NCBI RefSeq assembly: GCF_021654135.1
Contig: NZ_JAKGSD010000071.1
Span: forward strand, 1-36,139
DNA from: Amycolatopsis tucumanensis
GTDB taxonomy: Bacteria; Actinomycetota; Actinomycetes; Mycobacteriales; Pseudonocardiaceae
DNA: 36,139 bases
Reading direction: 5' to 3'
Below are positions 1 to 7,482 of this stretch, in pieces; position 1 is the stretch's first letter, and each line of letters starts with the position of its first letter. Position numbers and translations under genes: made by a program. Below the pieces are notes generated by a model. That model worked only from the letters and a program-made list of their open reading frames with translations. It was not told the DNA's origin and made no database searches.

Positions 1-172
1 GACTAAAGATCGGCTGTGGATCGGGGGCGGGGGAGGTCTGGTTGGGGTGGTCGGTCCGCTTCCGTTGCCGGGCGGCGGTTGTGGGGCAGGAGTTTTTCCG
101 GTCCTGTCCCGGTTCTGGATCATCTGTGCTTCACTTCCCGTGACCGATCGGGCACTAGAAGGGACTTCTGGG

Positions 173-580
173 GTGACGAGCTGGCGCGATCTCGCGACGT
201 TCATCCGGCAGCAGTACAAGGTGATTCGGGACGAACCGGACGAACTGCGCATCCGGATCCGCTTTCAGTCCGATCCCGAGGAGGAGGAGCGCACCCAGAT
301 CGTCGTGATCGCGCGGGAGGTTCTCGACCGGCGGGACGAGTGGATCCAGATCGCGACCCCGTTCGCCCGCGTGGACGAGGTCGACGTGGTCGGGGTGCTG
401 GCCGAGGTCGGGCACACCACCGTCGTCGGCGGGGTGGTCGTCATGGGCGAGTACCTGGTGCTCCGGCACTCCCTCCCGCTGGCCAACCTCGACATCAACG
501 AGTTCGTCGACCCGCTCGCCTTGGTCACCAGCTCCGCCGAGCTGCTCGAAGAACAGCTCACCGGGCGCGACGACTACTGA
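173..580 (+). CDS. YbjN / type III chaperone-like fold protein
   Basis: A 135-residue soluble protein starting at GTG 173, chosen because AGAAGGGA lies 8 bases upstream and the sequence further upstream reads as non-coding. It has no signal peptide or membrane segment. The pattern of an N-terminal helix (SWRDLATFIRQQY), then short strands (LRIRIRF, TQIVVIAREV, WIQIATPFA) and a central segment with VVVMGEYLVLRHSLPLANL resembles the YbjN / type III secretion chaperone-like fold found in many actinobacterial proteins of unknown job. The fold call is from pattern memory only. The C-terminus is acidic. It sits 66 bases upstream of rtcB on the same strand, so the two could be co-transcribed, although rtcB has its own good ribosome binding site. 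No catalytic motif is visible. A chaperone or adaptor role is inference. Confidence 0.6.
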   Translation: MTSWRDLATFIRQQYKVIRDEPDELRIRIRFQSDPEEEERTQIVVIAREVLDRRDEWIQIATPFARVDEVDVVGVLAEVGHTTVVGGVVVMGEYLVLRHSLPLANLDINEFVDPLALVTSSAELLEEQLTGRDDY

Positions 581-646
581 AATCCGGTTGCTCTGGGCCG
601 GTCCGCGGGTAACCCTGTGGATCCACCAGAGCGAAAGGATCTTCGG

Positions 647-1837
647 ATGTTCACCGCCGTCGAGGGCGCCCGCGTGCCGATCCGCATGTGGGCCGACCCG
701 GCGACCGTCGAGGACGCTGCGATGCGTCAGCTGCGCAACGTCGCCAACCTGCCGTGGGTGCACGGTCTGGCCGTCATGCCGGACGTGCACTACGGCAAGG
801 GCGCGACGGTCGGCAGCGTGATCGCGATGCGTGACGCGGTCTCCCCCGCCGCGGTGGGTGTGGACATCGGCTGCGGCATGAGCGCGGTCCGCACCTCGCT
901 GACGGCCGGCGACCTGCCCGACGACCTCGGCAAGCTGCGCCGCCGCATCGAGGACGCCGTCCCGGTCGGCTTCGCCATGCACCGCACCCCCGTCAACCCC
1001 GCCCGCGTGCCCGGCACCGGCGGGTGGAACGAGTTCTGGTCCGCGTTCGGGCAGCTGCACGACGGCGTCCAGAACCTGCGCGACCGGGCGCGGGCGCAGA
1101 TCGGCAGCCTCGGCGGCGGCAACCACTTCATCGAGGTGTGCCTCGAACAGGGCGGCCCGGACGCCGGCCGCGTGTGGCTGATGCTGCACTCCGGCTCCCG
1201 CGGCATCGGCAACGAGCTCGCCAAGCGGCACATCGACGTGGCCCGCAAGCTGCCGCACAACGCGGACCTGCCGGACCGCGACCTGGCGGTGTTCGTGGCG
1301 GGCACGCCGGAGATGGCGGCCTACCGGCGCGACCTGTTCTGGGCGCAGGACTACGCGGCCCGCAACCGGGCCACGATGGTCGCGCTCGTGCAGCAGGCCG
1401 TCGCCGACACGGTGCCGGGCGTTCGGTTCGACGAGCCGATCTCGTGCCACCACAACTACGTCGCCGAGGAGACCTACGACGGCGTGGACGTGCTGGTCAC
1501 CCGCAAGGGCGCGATCCGCGCGGGCTCCGGCGACCTCGGGATCATCCCGGGCAGCATGGGCACCGGCTCCTACATCGTCCGCGGCCTCGGCAACGAGACC
1601 TCGTTCCACTCGGCGTCCCACGGCGCCGGGCGGCGCATGTCGCGCACCAAGGCACGCAAGACGTTCACCGCCGCCGACCTCGCCGCCCAGACCGACGGCG
1701 TGGAGTGCCGCAAGGACGAGGGCGTCGTCGACGAAATCCCGGCCGCGTACAAGGACATCGACTCGGTGATCAAGGCGCAGACCGACCTCGTCGAAGTGGT
1801 CGCGCACCTCAAGCAGGTGGTGTGCGTCAAGGGGTAG
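647..1837 (+). CDS. rtcB: RNA-splicing ligase RtcB
   Basis: RtcB joins RNA ends carrying 2',3'-cyclic phosphate or 3'-phosphate to 5'-OH ends, using GTP and Mn2+. ATG 647 is preferred over the in-frame GTG at 617 because GAAAGGA lies 7 bases before it. At 396 residues this is the short bacterial form. Visible family landmarks are MPDVHYGKG (residues 44-52), the metal-binding cysteine in GVDIGCGM (C76), LGGGNHFIE with H160, HSGSRGIGN with H181, the CHHNY histidines near 268-269, and HGAGR near 325 holding the histidine that is guanylylated in studied RtcB proteins. All ligands look intact. No archease or RtcA gene is nearby, so this copy would act without a linked cofactor. In bacteria RtcB is linked to repair of tRNA or rRNA cut by toxins. 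The 3' end overlaps the convergent Lrp gene by 11 bases. Confidence 0.95.
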   Translation: MFTAVEGARVPIRMWADPATVEDAAMRQLRNVANLPWVHGLAVMPDVHYGKGATVGSVIAMRDAVSPAAVGVDIGCGMSAVRTSLTAGDLPDDLGKLRRRIEDAVPVGFAMHRTPVNPARVPGTGGWNEFWSAFGQLHDGVQNLRDRARAQIGSLGGGNHFIEVCLEQGGPDAGRVWLMLHSGSRGIGNELAKRHIDVARKLPHNADLPDRDLAVFVAGTPEMAAYRRDLFWAQDYAARNRATMVALVQQAVADTVPGVRFDEPISCHHNYVAEETYDGVDVLVTRKGAIRAGSGDLGIIPGSMGTGSYIVRGLGNETSFHSASHGAGRRMSRTKARKTFTAADLAAQTDGVECRKDEGVVDEIPAAYKDIDSVIKAQTDLVEVVAHLKQVVCVKG

Positions 1838-2267
1838 GCAGCGGCTTCGCCGGGTAGCTGCGCAGCACGAGCGACGTCGTGACCGGCCCGAAGCGGGCCA
1901 GCGAGTCCACGACCTGTTCGAGCCGCTCCGCGTGCGTGCAGTGCACGTCGAACAGCAGGCAGTCCTCGCCGGTCACCCGGACCGTCGAGACGACCTCGGC
2001 GATCCGCTCGGCGAGGGCCAGCGCCTTCGGCAGCTGCGCGTGCGTGGTGCGCAGCCGGACGACGGCGTGGATGTTCAGCCCCACCGCGGCGGGCGCGACG
2101 ACCGCGCGGTACCCGAGGATGACGCCGCTCTTCTCCAGGCGCTGGATGCGCGCGCCGGCCGCCGGCTGGGACAACCCCACCCGGCGGCCCACCTCGGCGC
2201 CGCTGAGCCGCCCCTCGGTCTGCAACAGCTCCAGGATCGCGCGGTCGATCTCGTCGAGTGATTCCAT
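1827..2267 (-). CDS. Lrp/AsnC-family transcriptional regulator
   Basis: A 146-residue Lrp/AsnC regulator. The N-terminal helix-turn-helix is typical (LDEIDRAILELLQTEGRLS, then GLSQPAAGARIQRLEKSGVI near residues 30-50), followed by the RAM ligand-binding domain with GYRAVVAPAAVGL and TGEDCLLFDVH. Such proteins form octamers that sense amino acids or related metabolites. ATG 2267 matches the family N-terminus, but AAGGGA lies 16 bases upstream of it, which is far. GTG 2282 is too close to the same site, so the start is not certain. A 17-base inverted repeat, CGGCCC-ACCCC-GGGCCG at 2303-2319, lies between this gene and the divergent hydrolase gene and may be an operator. No amino-acid transporter or biosynthetic gene is adjacent, so the effector cannot be guessed. 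Confidence 0.9.
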   Translation of the reverse strand: MESLDEIDRAILELLQTEGRLSGAEVGRRVGLSQPAAGARIQRLEKSGVILGYRAVVAPAAVGLNIHAVVRLRTTHAQLPKALALAERIAEVVSTVRVTGEDCLLFDVHCTHAERLEQVVDSLARFGPVTTSLVLRSYPAKPLPTP

Positions 2268-2391
2268 CGTTGTCGCCGCCACTTCCCTTGAGATCACTTG
2301 TCCGGCCCACCCCGGGCCGTCGAACCATCGATCATCATCCCCTGGCGGCGCCCGGTCGTGCGGGGGCCACGAGTGAAAGCGGCGGTGGACG

Positions 2392-2934
2392 GTGGTCGCG
2401 TACGTCATCATCCCGGGGATCGACGGCTCGGACGAGAAGCACTGGCAGACCGCGTGGGAGGAGCGTTGGGGCGCCACGGCCGTCCGGATCGCCCCGGCCT
2501 CCTGGACGGAGCCGGACCTCGCGGACTGGGTGGCGGCGGTCGGCGCCGCCCACGCGACCGCGGCCCGGCGCGGCGAGCGCGTGGTGCTGGTGGCGCACAG
2601 CCTCGGCTGCTGGGCGGCGGCCGAGTGGCTGGCCGTGGCCCAGCCGCGCGGGGTGGGCGTGTTCCTGGTCGCCCCGCCCGACCCGCGGGGGCCGGCGTTC
2701 CCGCGCCAGGCCGCGCCGACGTTCGCGAACCTGCGGGCCCGGCCGCTTCCGTGCCCCGGCCTGGTGGTCGCGAGCGACGACGACCCCTACTGCGAACCGG
2801 CGGCCTCAGCCGCGCTCGCCGACGCCTGGCGAGTCCCCTGGCGCCTGCTCGCCGGGCACGGCCACCTCAACTCCGGCAGCGGCCTCGGCGACTGGCCATC
2901 CGGCCTCGGCCTCCTCACCGAAGTCGCCGCCTGA
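2392..2934 (+). CDS. RBBP9/YdeN-type alpha/beta serine hydrolase
   Basis: A 180-residue alpha/beta hydrolase of the small RBBP9/YdeN family. It opens with the family-typical YVIIPGIDGSDEKHWQ and has the nucleophile elbow HSLGC near residue 68. The acid is probably in VVASDDDPYC, with the two aspartates near residue 128. The histidine is in GHGHLNSGSGLGDWP near the C-terminus, so the Ser-Asp-His set looks complete. The start is GTG 2392, giving MVAYVII, and no good Shine-Dalgarno sequence is visible. Substrates of this family are poorly defined (esterase or peptidase activity has been reported). It is divergent from the Lrp gene, 124 bases apart, and may be regulated by it. It ends 1 base before the convergent DUF4865 gene. 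Confidence 0.85.
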   Translation: MVAYVIIPGIDGSDEKHWQTAWEERWGATAVRIAPASWTEPDLADWVAAVGAAHATAARRGERVVLVAHSLGCWAAAEWLAVAQPRGVGVFLVAPPDPRGPAFPRQAAPTFANLRARPLPCPGLVVASDDDPYCEPAASAALADAWRVPWRLLAGHGHLNSGSGLGDWPSGLGLLTEVAA

Positions 2935-2935
2935 C

Positions 2936-3493
2936 CTACCACTGCCGTCCCACGCGCAGCGCGGCCAGTTCCGGCGCGGAGAGGTGCAGCACCTCGTACC
3001 GCTCGGTCGCCTCGCCGTCGTGCTCGCCGAGCACGATCCGCACCAGCTGCCAGTGGTGCGGGTCCAGCGCGAGGGCCGCGCTGTGCACACCGGGCTCCCG
3101 GGCGGTCGCGGTCAGCCCGGCGAGTGCCTCCTCGACCGCCTCGGCGGGGTTCTCGCCCACCGGGGTGACGAGGCGGGACGCGTGCCCAGGTGCGCGGTCG
3201 CGCGCTGGACCGGGCTGGAAGGCCAGCCCGGTCCAGTGCCGCACCACCGGGCGGCCGAAGTCCCGCACGATGTTCTCGAAACCGCCGCCACCCACCAGGA
3301 ACTCGGCCATCCGCCCGGCTTCCCGCCACAGGTAGAACGGCGCGTACTGGTTCGGGCTCTCCCGGATGAGGTACGCCTTCAGGCCGAGGCCGGCGCGGTC
3401 GTCCAGCGCGTGCCCCCGCTCGGCGACCCGCCTGCGGATGATGCCCATGTCGTAGTCGGCGGGCAGGGCGATCTCGTACTGCTTCGCATACAT
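2936..3493 (-). CDS. DUF4865 family protein
   Basis: A 185-residue cytoplasmic protein matching the DUF4865 pattern: MYAKQYEIALPADYDMGII at the N-terminus, then RGHALDD, GLGLKAYLIRE and NQYAPFYLWRE. A later conserved segment is GFENIVRDFGRPVVRHWTG. The C-terminal half (about residues 105-185) is more variable and reads like a second ferredoxin-like unit. Function is unknown; members often sit beside regulators or antibiotic-monooxygenase-like genes. Start ATG 3491-3493 is supported by homology and by a -10 element TACAGT six bases before it, so translation may be leaderless. It lies 13 bases downstream of the methyltransferase gene on the same strand, but the promoter and palindrome at 3500-3520 suggest it can be transcribed separately. 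Confidence 0.85.
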   Translation of the reverse strand: MYAKQYEIALPADYDMGIIRRRVAERGHALDDRAGLGLKAYLIRESPNQYAPFYLWREAGRMAEFLVGGGGFENIVRDFGRPVVRHWTGLAFQPGPARDRAPGHASRLVTPVGENPAEAVEEALAGLTATAREPGVHSAALALDPHHWQLVRIVLGEHDGEATERYEVLHLSAPELAALRVGRQW

Positions 3494-3499
3494 CCCCGC

Positions 3500-3520
3500 A
3501 CTGTACCTACTGGTATGTAC
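3500..3520 (-). promoter_or_regulatory. Leaderless promoter with TetR-like operator before DUF4865
   Basis: On the minus strand TACAGT (3505-3500) stands six bases before the DUF4865 ATG. Overlapping it is the imperfect palindrome GTACCTACTGGTATGTAC (3503-3520), 14 of 18 positions symmetric, which resembles operators of TetR-family repressors built on TACATAC/GTATGTA half-sites. It overlaps the stop codon of the upstream methyltransferase gene. No TetR gene lies in the window, so the regulator, if any, is encoded elsewhere. Confidence 0.45.
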
Positions 3521-4220
3521 GGAGAACGTAGCCGGTGTACTGGTACTCCGAGCCGTGCTCGCGGCGCATCGCGATCTCCCGGCGCGCCGCGGCGACGGCC
3601 TCGGCCATCGCGGGATCACCGGCGGCGGCGTCGGCCCGGGCGGCCAGGTGGTCGTAGAACTCGTCGAACCAGTCGCTGTCCGGCTGCGGCAGCACCGCCT
3701 CCACCCGGTAACCCGCGGCCACCGCGGCGGCGGAGTTCTCCTCGGTCGTCCTCAGTGGATACTGCGCGTCCCAGAACTCCCGCGCGGCCGCGGACGGCGT
3801 GCCGGTGGACCATTCGCATTCGGTGAGCACGAGCGCGCCACCGGGCTTGAGCAGCCTCTTCCACGTGCGCAGCGCGGTGTCGAAACCGAGCACGAAGACC
3901 GAGCTTTCGGCCCACAGCAGGTCGAATTCACCGTCCGGGAACGGGGGGTCGGCCATCGACGCGTTGACGGTGTCGACGTCGAGCCCCTCGGCCGCCTCGG
4001 CGAGGTCGTCGAGGAAGGGCTGGTGGGTGTCCAGGCCGGTCACCCGCGCGCCGGCCTTGGCCAGCAGCAGCGCCGACCGGCCCGGGCCGCACCCGAGGTC
4101 CAGCACCCGCGGCCGCTCGGGCAGCGGGCGGGCGAGTTCGAGGAGGCGGAGTGTGGTGGCGTCGGATCCCGGACCCTGCCGCGGCAGGCCGTGGAACAAC
4201 GCGAAGAACGCTTCGGTCAC
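3507..4220 (-). CDS. Class I SAM-dependent methyltransferase
   Basis: A 237-residue SAM-dependent methyltransferase. GTG 4220 is chosen because GGAGG lies 9 bases upstream and the resulting start, VTEAFFALFHGLPRQGPGS, fits a recognised subfamily in which the gene begins with F-F-x-L-H-x-G-L-P-R-x-G-P-G. Motif I is VLDLGCGPGRSALLLA (residues 39-54), followed by the acidic ribose-binding aspartate in VTGLDTHQ and the motif IV region FDLLWAESSVF. A hydrophobic LLKPGGALVLTE strand follows. The methyl acceptor is unknown. It lies upstream of DUF4865 in the same direction and downstream of the small ATPase-fold gene (43 bases), so a three-gene transcript is possible. Confidence 0.9.
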   Translation of the reverse strand: MTEAFFALFHGLPRQGPGSDATTLRLLELARPLPERPRVLDLGCGPGRSALLLAKAGARVTGLDTHQPFLDDLAEAAEGLDVDTVNASMADPPFPDGEFDLLWAESSVFVLGFDTALRTWKRLLKPGGALVLTECEWSTGTPSAAAREFWDAQYPLRTTEENSAAAVAAGYRVEAVLPQPDSDWFDEFYDHLAARADAAAGDPAMAEAVAAARREIAMRREHGSEYQYTGYVLRTYQ

Positions 4221-4263
4221 GTGCGGCAGCCTCCGGCTCGCCGCACCGTGGCGCAACCGGTTT

Positions 4264-4644
4264 TCAGCCGGCCAGGTCGACCTCGGCGGTCAGCACGCCG
4301 TGGTGCTCCTGCAGGTCGACGCACCAGGTACGGGCGAGCCGGTCGAGGATGTGCAGCGGGAGCCGCAACGCCGCGTGACCGGGCAGGGTGCGGCAGCGCA
4401 GCTCGCGGATCTCGGCGCGCAGGCTGCTGCCCTCGGTGTGCCGGAGGCGGACGGTGAACGGCGCGTGGGCGTGCCGGCAGGCGAGGCTGGCGAGGGTGTC
4501 GACCACCAGGAGAGCGCGTTCGTTCGCCTCTTCGCTCTCTTCGTCGAGGAGCGCGCGGAGATGGCGCCGGAGCCCGGCGAGGTGGGGCGCGCCCAACAGG
4601 GGCACGCCGCTGGTTCTGTCACAGATCTGGGCTGAGTCCGGCAA
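4264..4644 (-). CDS. Degenerate histidine-kinase-like ATPase-fold protein
   Basis: A small protein of about 126 residues. The segment ANERALLVVDTLASLACRHA followed by FTVRLRHTEGSSLRAEIRE follows the layout of the anti-sigma-factor/histidine-kinase ATPase fold, where the usual text is LVVSELVTNAVRHA with L-x-V-E-V-x-D. Here the N-box asparagine and the G1-box D-x-G-x-G are not recognisable, so ATP binding is doubtful. The C-terminal HGVLTAEVDL resembles the last strand of that fold. I place the start at TTG 4644 because GGAGG stands 6 bases upstream; the TTG at 4668 is the alternative. MarR lies 78 bases upstream on the same strand. A partner-switching or scaffold role would be inference. Confidence 0.6.
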   Translation of the reverse strand: MPDSAQICDRTSGVPLLGAPHLAGLRRHLRALLDEESEEANERALLVVDTLASLACRHAHAPFTVRLRHTEGSSLRAEIRELRCRTLPGHAALRLPLHILDRLARTWCVDLQEHHGVLTAEVDLAG

Positions 4645-4722
4645 GACGGTCCTCCGCTGTTCCTTCAACGGGCGTGGAGCGTCGTTGTACCCCGGACAAG
4701 GGAACGCGAAACCTGCTCGCCG

Positions 4723-5202
4723 TCAACGGCTCAGATCCGGTGCGGCGTCGGCGATCCGCTGCCGCATCGGCCGTTCCCGCAAGGCCTCGATGGCCTCGTC
4801 GACGAGCTTGCTCAGCGGGTAGGCCAGCTCGTCTTCGAAACGTTTCGCCGCGGCGGTGGTCGCCGCCCACTCCGCGTCCAGGACCGGCAGCAACTCCTCC
4901 GCCCTGGGTGTCAGGTGAACGATGCGGTGACGGGCGTCGGCGCCCGGGCTGAGCGTCACCAGCTCCGCCTTGACCATCTGCGCGACGGTCTGGCTCGCCG
5001 CCGAGTGGGTGACTCCGATGGCGGCGGCGAGATCCCGGATCGGCTGCGGGCCGCCGGCGGCGAGCGCCCGCACCACCGGCGTGAAGCGCGGCCGGAACCA
5101 GGACAGGCCGAGGTCGGCGTAGATGGCGGCGACGTCGCCGTCCAGCAGTTCCAGCAGGTGCCGCAGCCGGGTGGCGAGCAGTTCGGCGCCAAGGATTGTC
5201 AC
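4723..5202 (-). CDS. MarR-family transcriptional regulator
   Basis: A MarR-type winged-helix repressor of about 159 residues. The winged helix covers PQPIRDLAAAIGVTHSAASQTVAQMVKAELV and the wing GADARHRIVHLTPRAEELLPVL. The flanking helices (LATRLRHLLELLDGD, and the C-terminal YPLSKLVDEAIEAL) would form the dimer. I choose GTG 5202 (VTILGAELLATRL): a TATATT element lies six bases before it, so the mRNA may be leaderless. An upstream ATG at 5229 has no ribosome binding site. It is divergent from the iminopeptidase gene, with an inverted repeat between them (5214-5225), so autoregulation and control of pip are the likely roles. The ligand is unknown. Confidence 0.9.
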   Translation of the reverse strand: MTILGAELLATRLRHLLELLDGDVAAIYADLGLSWFRPRFTPVVRALAAGGPQPIRDLAAAIGVTHSAASQTVAQMVKAELVTLSPGADARHRIVHLTPRAEELLPVLDAEWAATTAAAKRFEDELAYPLSKLVDEAIEALRERPMRQRIADAAPDLSR

Positions 5203-5207
5203 AGCGC

Positions 5208-5225
5208 TAATATAACAGCACTGTT
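5208..5225. promoter_or_regulatory. MarR/pip divergent promoter and operator
   Basis: The MarR/pip gap is only 38 bases. AACAG-CA-CTGTT (5214-5225) is a short perfect inverted repeat of the size MarR dimers bind. Next to it the minus strand carries TATATT (5214-5209), six bases from the GTG of marR, and the plus strand carries TAATAT (5208-5213) for pip, whose ATG at 5241 has GGAGGG upstream. A dimer on the repeat would block both promoters. Confidence 0.5.
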
Positions 5226-5240
5226 GCATCTGGAGGGATC

Positions 5241-6215
5241 ATGACCCAGCTCCACCCCGTCGCCGAGCCCTACACCGAAGGCATGCTGGACGTCGGCGAC
5301 GGCAACCGGATCCACTGGACCGAGTGCGGCAACCCCGGCGGCAAGCCCGCGGTGTTCGTCCACGGCGGGCCCGGCTCCGGCGCCTGGACCAATTCGCGCG
5401 GCTACTTCGACCCGGAGCGCTACCGGCTCATCATGTTCAGCCAGCGCAACTGCGGCCGCAGCACCCCACACGCGAGCGACCCGGCGACCGACCTGAGCCA
5501 CAACACGACCGAGCACCTCATCGCGGACATGGAACGGCTGCGCGAGCACCTCGGGATCGAGCAGTGGCTGCTCTTCGGGGGGTCCTGGGGCTCCACGCTG
5601 CAACTCGCCTACGCAGAGCGGCACCCGGAGCGAGTCAGCGAGATCGTGATCGCCGGCGTGACGACCACCCGGCGCCGTGAGATCGACTGGCTGTACAACG
5701 GGGTCGGCCGGTTCTTCCCGGCGGAGCTGGAGCGGTTCCGGGCCGGCGCAGGCGACGTCGAGGGCGACACGTTCGACATCCTCGCCGCCTACGCGCGCCT
5801 GATGGCGGATCCGGACCCCGCCGTCCGGGAAAAGGCCGCCCGGGACTGGAGCGCCTGGGAGGACGCGGCGGTCTCGCTCGAACCCAAGGGGGTGCCGAAC
5901 TCCTACAGCGACCGGCCGTCCCGTGACCTGCTCGCGATGACCCGGATCTGCGCGCACTACTTCTCCAACGCCGCCTGGCTGGAGGAGGGCGTGCTGATCC
6001 GGGAAGCCCACCGGCTGAAGGGGATTCCCGGGAAGCTCATCCACGGCCGGCTCGACATCAGCAGCCCGGTAGAGACCGCGTGGGAGCTGACCCAGGTGTG
6101 GCCGGACGCCGAACTGATCGTGATCGACGACTCCGGCCACACCGGCAGCGACGCGATGCGGGCGGCGTGGCGCGCCGCCCTCGACGAGTTCGCGGTCAGG
6201 CCAGCTCGGGGATGA
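5241..6215 (+). CDS. pip: Prolyl iminopeptidase (peptidase family S33)
   Basis: A 324-residue alpha/beta hydrolase that removes N-terminal proline from peptides in the cytoplasm. The oxyanion-hole motif HGGPGSG is at residues 41-47, the nucleophile elbow GGSWGST at 113-119 (Ser117), the acid in GRLDISSP and the histidine in DSGHTGSD near the end. The canonical D-Q-R-G-x-G-R-S segment reads SQRNCGRSTPH here, with the aspartate and one glycine replaced. This is unusual and could change the N-terminal amine pocket. The start ATG 5241 has GGAGGG 6 bases before it. It is divergent from marR and probably repressed by it. Its last 20 bases overlap the convergent LLM oxidoreductase gene. Confidence 0.9.
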   Translation: MTQLHPVAEPYTEGMLDVGDGNRIHWTECGNPGGKPAVFVHGGPGSGAWTNSRGYFDPERYRLIMFSQRNCGRSTPHASDPATDLSHNTTEHLIADMERLREHLGIEQWLLFGGSWGSTLQLAYAERHPERVSEIVIAGVTTTRRREIDWLYNGVGRFFPAELERFRAGAGDVEGDTFDILAAYARLMADPDPAVREKAARDWSAWEDAAVSLEPKGVPNSYSDRPSRDLLAMTRICAHYFSNAAWLEEGVLIREAHRLKGIPGKLIHGRLDISSPVETAWELTQVWPDAELIVIDDSGHTGSDAMRAAWRAALDEFAVRPARG

Positions 6216-7182
6216 CCTTGTTCGTGAACAGATCCACCGACGCGCGGTCGTAGGCGATGTCGGCGAAGTAGGTGATCGCGTAGGTCATGCCGAGGCCGCG
6301 CAGCTCGGTGAGCCGCTCGGCGATCTGCTCGGGAGTGCCGACCAGCGGCCCGTTCGCGAACGAGTTCACGGTGCTCTCGAGCAGGTCGGCGGACAGGTGC
6401 GGCTCGTAGTGCGAGCGGATCCAAGCCAGGCGGTCGGCCACGTCCTTCTCGGTCTCGCCGATGACGACGTTGTAGTTGGCCGAGCGGACGATCGCGTCGA
6501 AGTCGGTGCCCACGTCCTGGCAGTGCGCGGCGAGGACCTCGGACTTGTGCTTGAAGTCCTCGGCGCCACCGGCGAAGTTCGTGTACCGGGCGTACCGGGC
6601 GGCGATGCGCAGCGTCTTCTTCTCACCGCCGCCGGCGATCCACAGCGGAATGCCGCCCTCCTGCAGCGGCAGCGGGTACGACAGCGCGCCGTCGACCTGG
6701 TAGTGCTTGCCGTCCAGGGTCGCCTTGCCCTCGCTCCACAGCTGGCGCATGATCTGCACGCCCTCGTCGAGCATGCCGAGCCGCTCGCCCGCGGACGGGA
6801 AGCCGTAGCCGTAGGCCCGCCACTCGTGCTCGTACCAGCCCGCGCCGATGCCCATCTCGACGCGGCCGCCCGAGATGACGTCCGTGGTCGCCGCCACCTT
6901 CGCCAGGTAGGCCGGGTTGCGGTAGCTCATGCACGTGCACATCTGGCCGAGGCGGACGCGGCTCGTGGTCGCGCCGAGGGCGGCCATGAGCGACCACGCC
7001 TCATGCGTGGCCTCCGCCAGCGGAGCCGGGACGGTGTGGAAGTGGTCGTACACCCACACCGACTCGTACGGCCCGTTCTCGGCGTACCGGGCGATGTCCA
7101 GCATGGTCTGCCACTGCCCGGCGGGCTCGATACCGGTCAGGTCGAGCCGCCAGCCCTGGGGGATGAACAATCCGAAGCGCAT
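6196..7182 (-). CDS. LLM-class F420-dependent oxidoreductase
   Basis: A 328-residue luciferase-like monooxygenase-fold enzyme, probably F420-dependent. It has MRFGLFIPQGW at the N-terminus, WVYDHFHTVP near residue 45, the strand VRLGQMCTCMSYRNPAYLAKVAATTDVISGGR (split here only by its length), and the cofactor phosphate region GRVEMGIGAGWYEHEWRAYG. The C-terminal half has IPLWIAGGGEKKTLRIAARYA and LVGTPEQIAERL. These match the F420 LLM subfamily of actinobacteria, whose substrates are rarely known. A minus-strand TAGGCT stands six bases before ATG 7182 and there is no Shine-Dalgarno sequence, so the mRNA is probably leaderless. It converges on pip. Confidence 0.92.
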   Translation of the reverse strand: MRFGLFIPQGWRLDLTGIEPAGQWQTMLDIARYAENGPYESVWVYDHFHTVPAPLAEATHEAWSLMAALGATTSRVRLGQMCTCMSYRNPAYLAKVAATTDVISGGRVEMGIGAGWYEHEWRAYGYGFPSAGERLGMLDEGVQIMRQLWSEGKATLDGKHYQVDGALSYPLPLQEGGIPLWIAGGGEKKTLRIAARYARYTNFAGGAEDFKHKSEVLAAHCQDVGTDFDAIVRSANYNVVIGETEKDVADRLAWIRSHYEPHLSADLLESTVNSFANGPLVGTPEQIAERLTELRGLGMTYAITYFADIAYDRASVDLFTNKVIPELA

Positions 7183-7482
7183 GCGCCCAGCCTAGCCGGG
7201 GTGCGGGTGACCGGCGGAAGAAGCCTTGATGTCCATTTCGGACGTCACTCCACTGTGGACGGCCGCGCCTCAGCGGCTGATGCGGCCTGGCATCGGCTGC
7301 GGCTTGCTCGGCGGCGGCTGCGGGCTCGGTGGCCGGCGCTGCCACGGCCGGGAACTGGTCCTGCGCACCTGACCCCCCGGGACGGTCTCGACGACATTCG
7401 CTGGCGAAGACTAACCACACCCCGGGTGTGACTCACGCGGCGCACCCTCGTTCTGGGACCGGAGTTGCTGGAGTGACTGGTG
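7183..7482. other. Intergenic region, no gene recognised
   Basis: Three hundred bases between the start of the LLM gene and the end of the methyltransferase gene. It holds the TAGGCT promoter element of the LLM gene (7189-7194) and the inverted repeat TCCAC-T-GTGGA (7249-7259) inside TCACTCCACTGTGGAC. Short open frames exist but are alanine/proline-rich without family patterns. I see no RNA gene. Confidence 0.5.

Noticed and set aside
155..1807. 550-codon open frame on the minus strand opposite YbjN and rtcB
   Set aside because: It is antisense to an RtcB with all motifs; the translation is low-complexity (V/R/G/H-rich), as expected from high GC third positions.
7001..7420. 139-codon minus-strand frame upstream of the LLM gene
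   Set aside because: Most of it overlaps the LLM gene in another frame; the remainder is an Ala/Pro-rich stretch with no family pattern or start signal.
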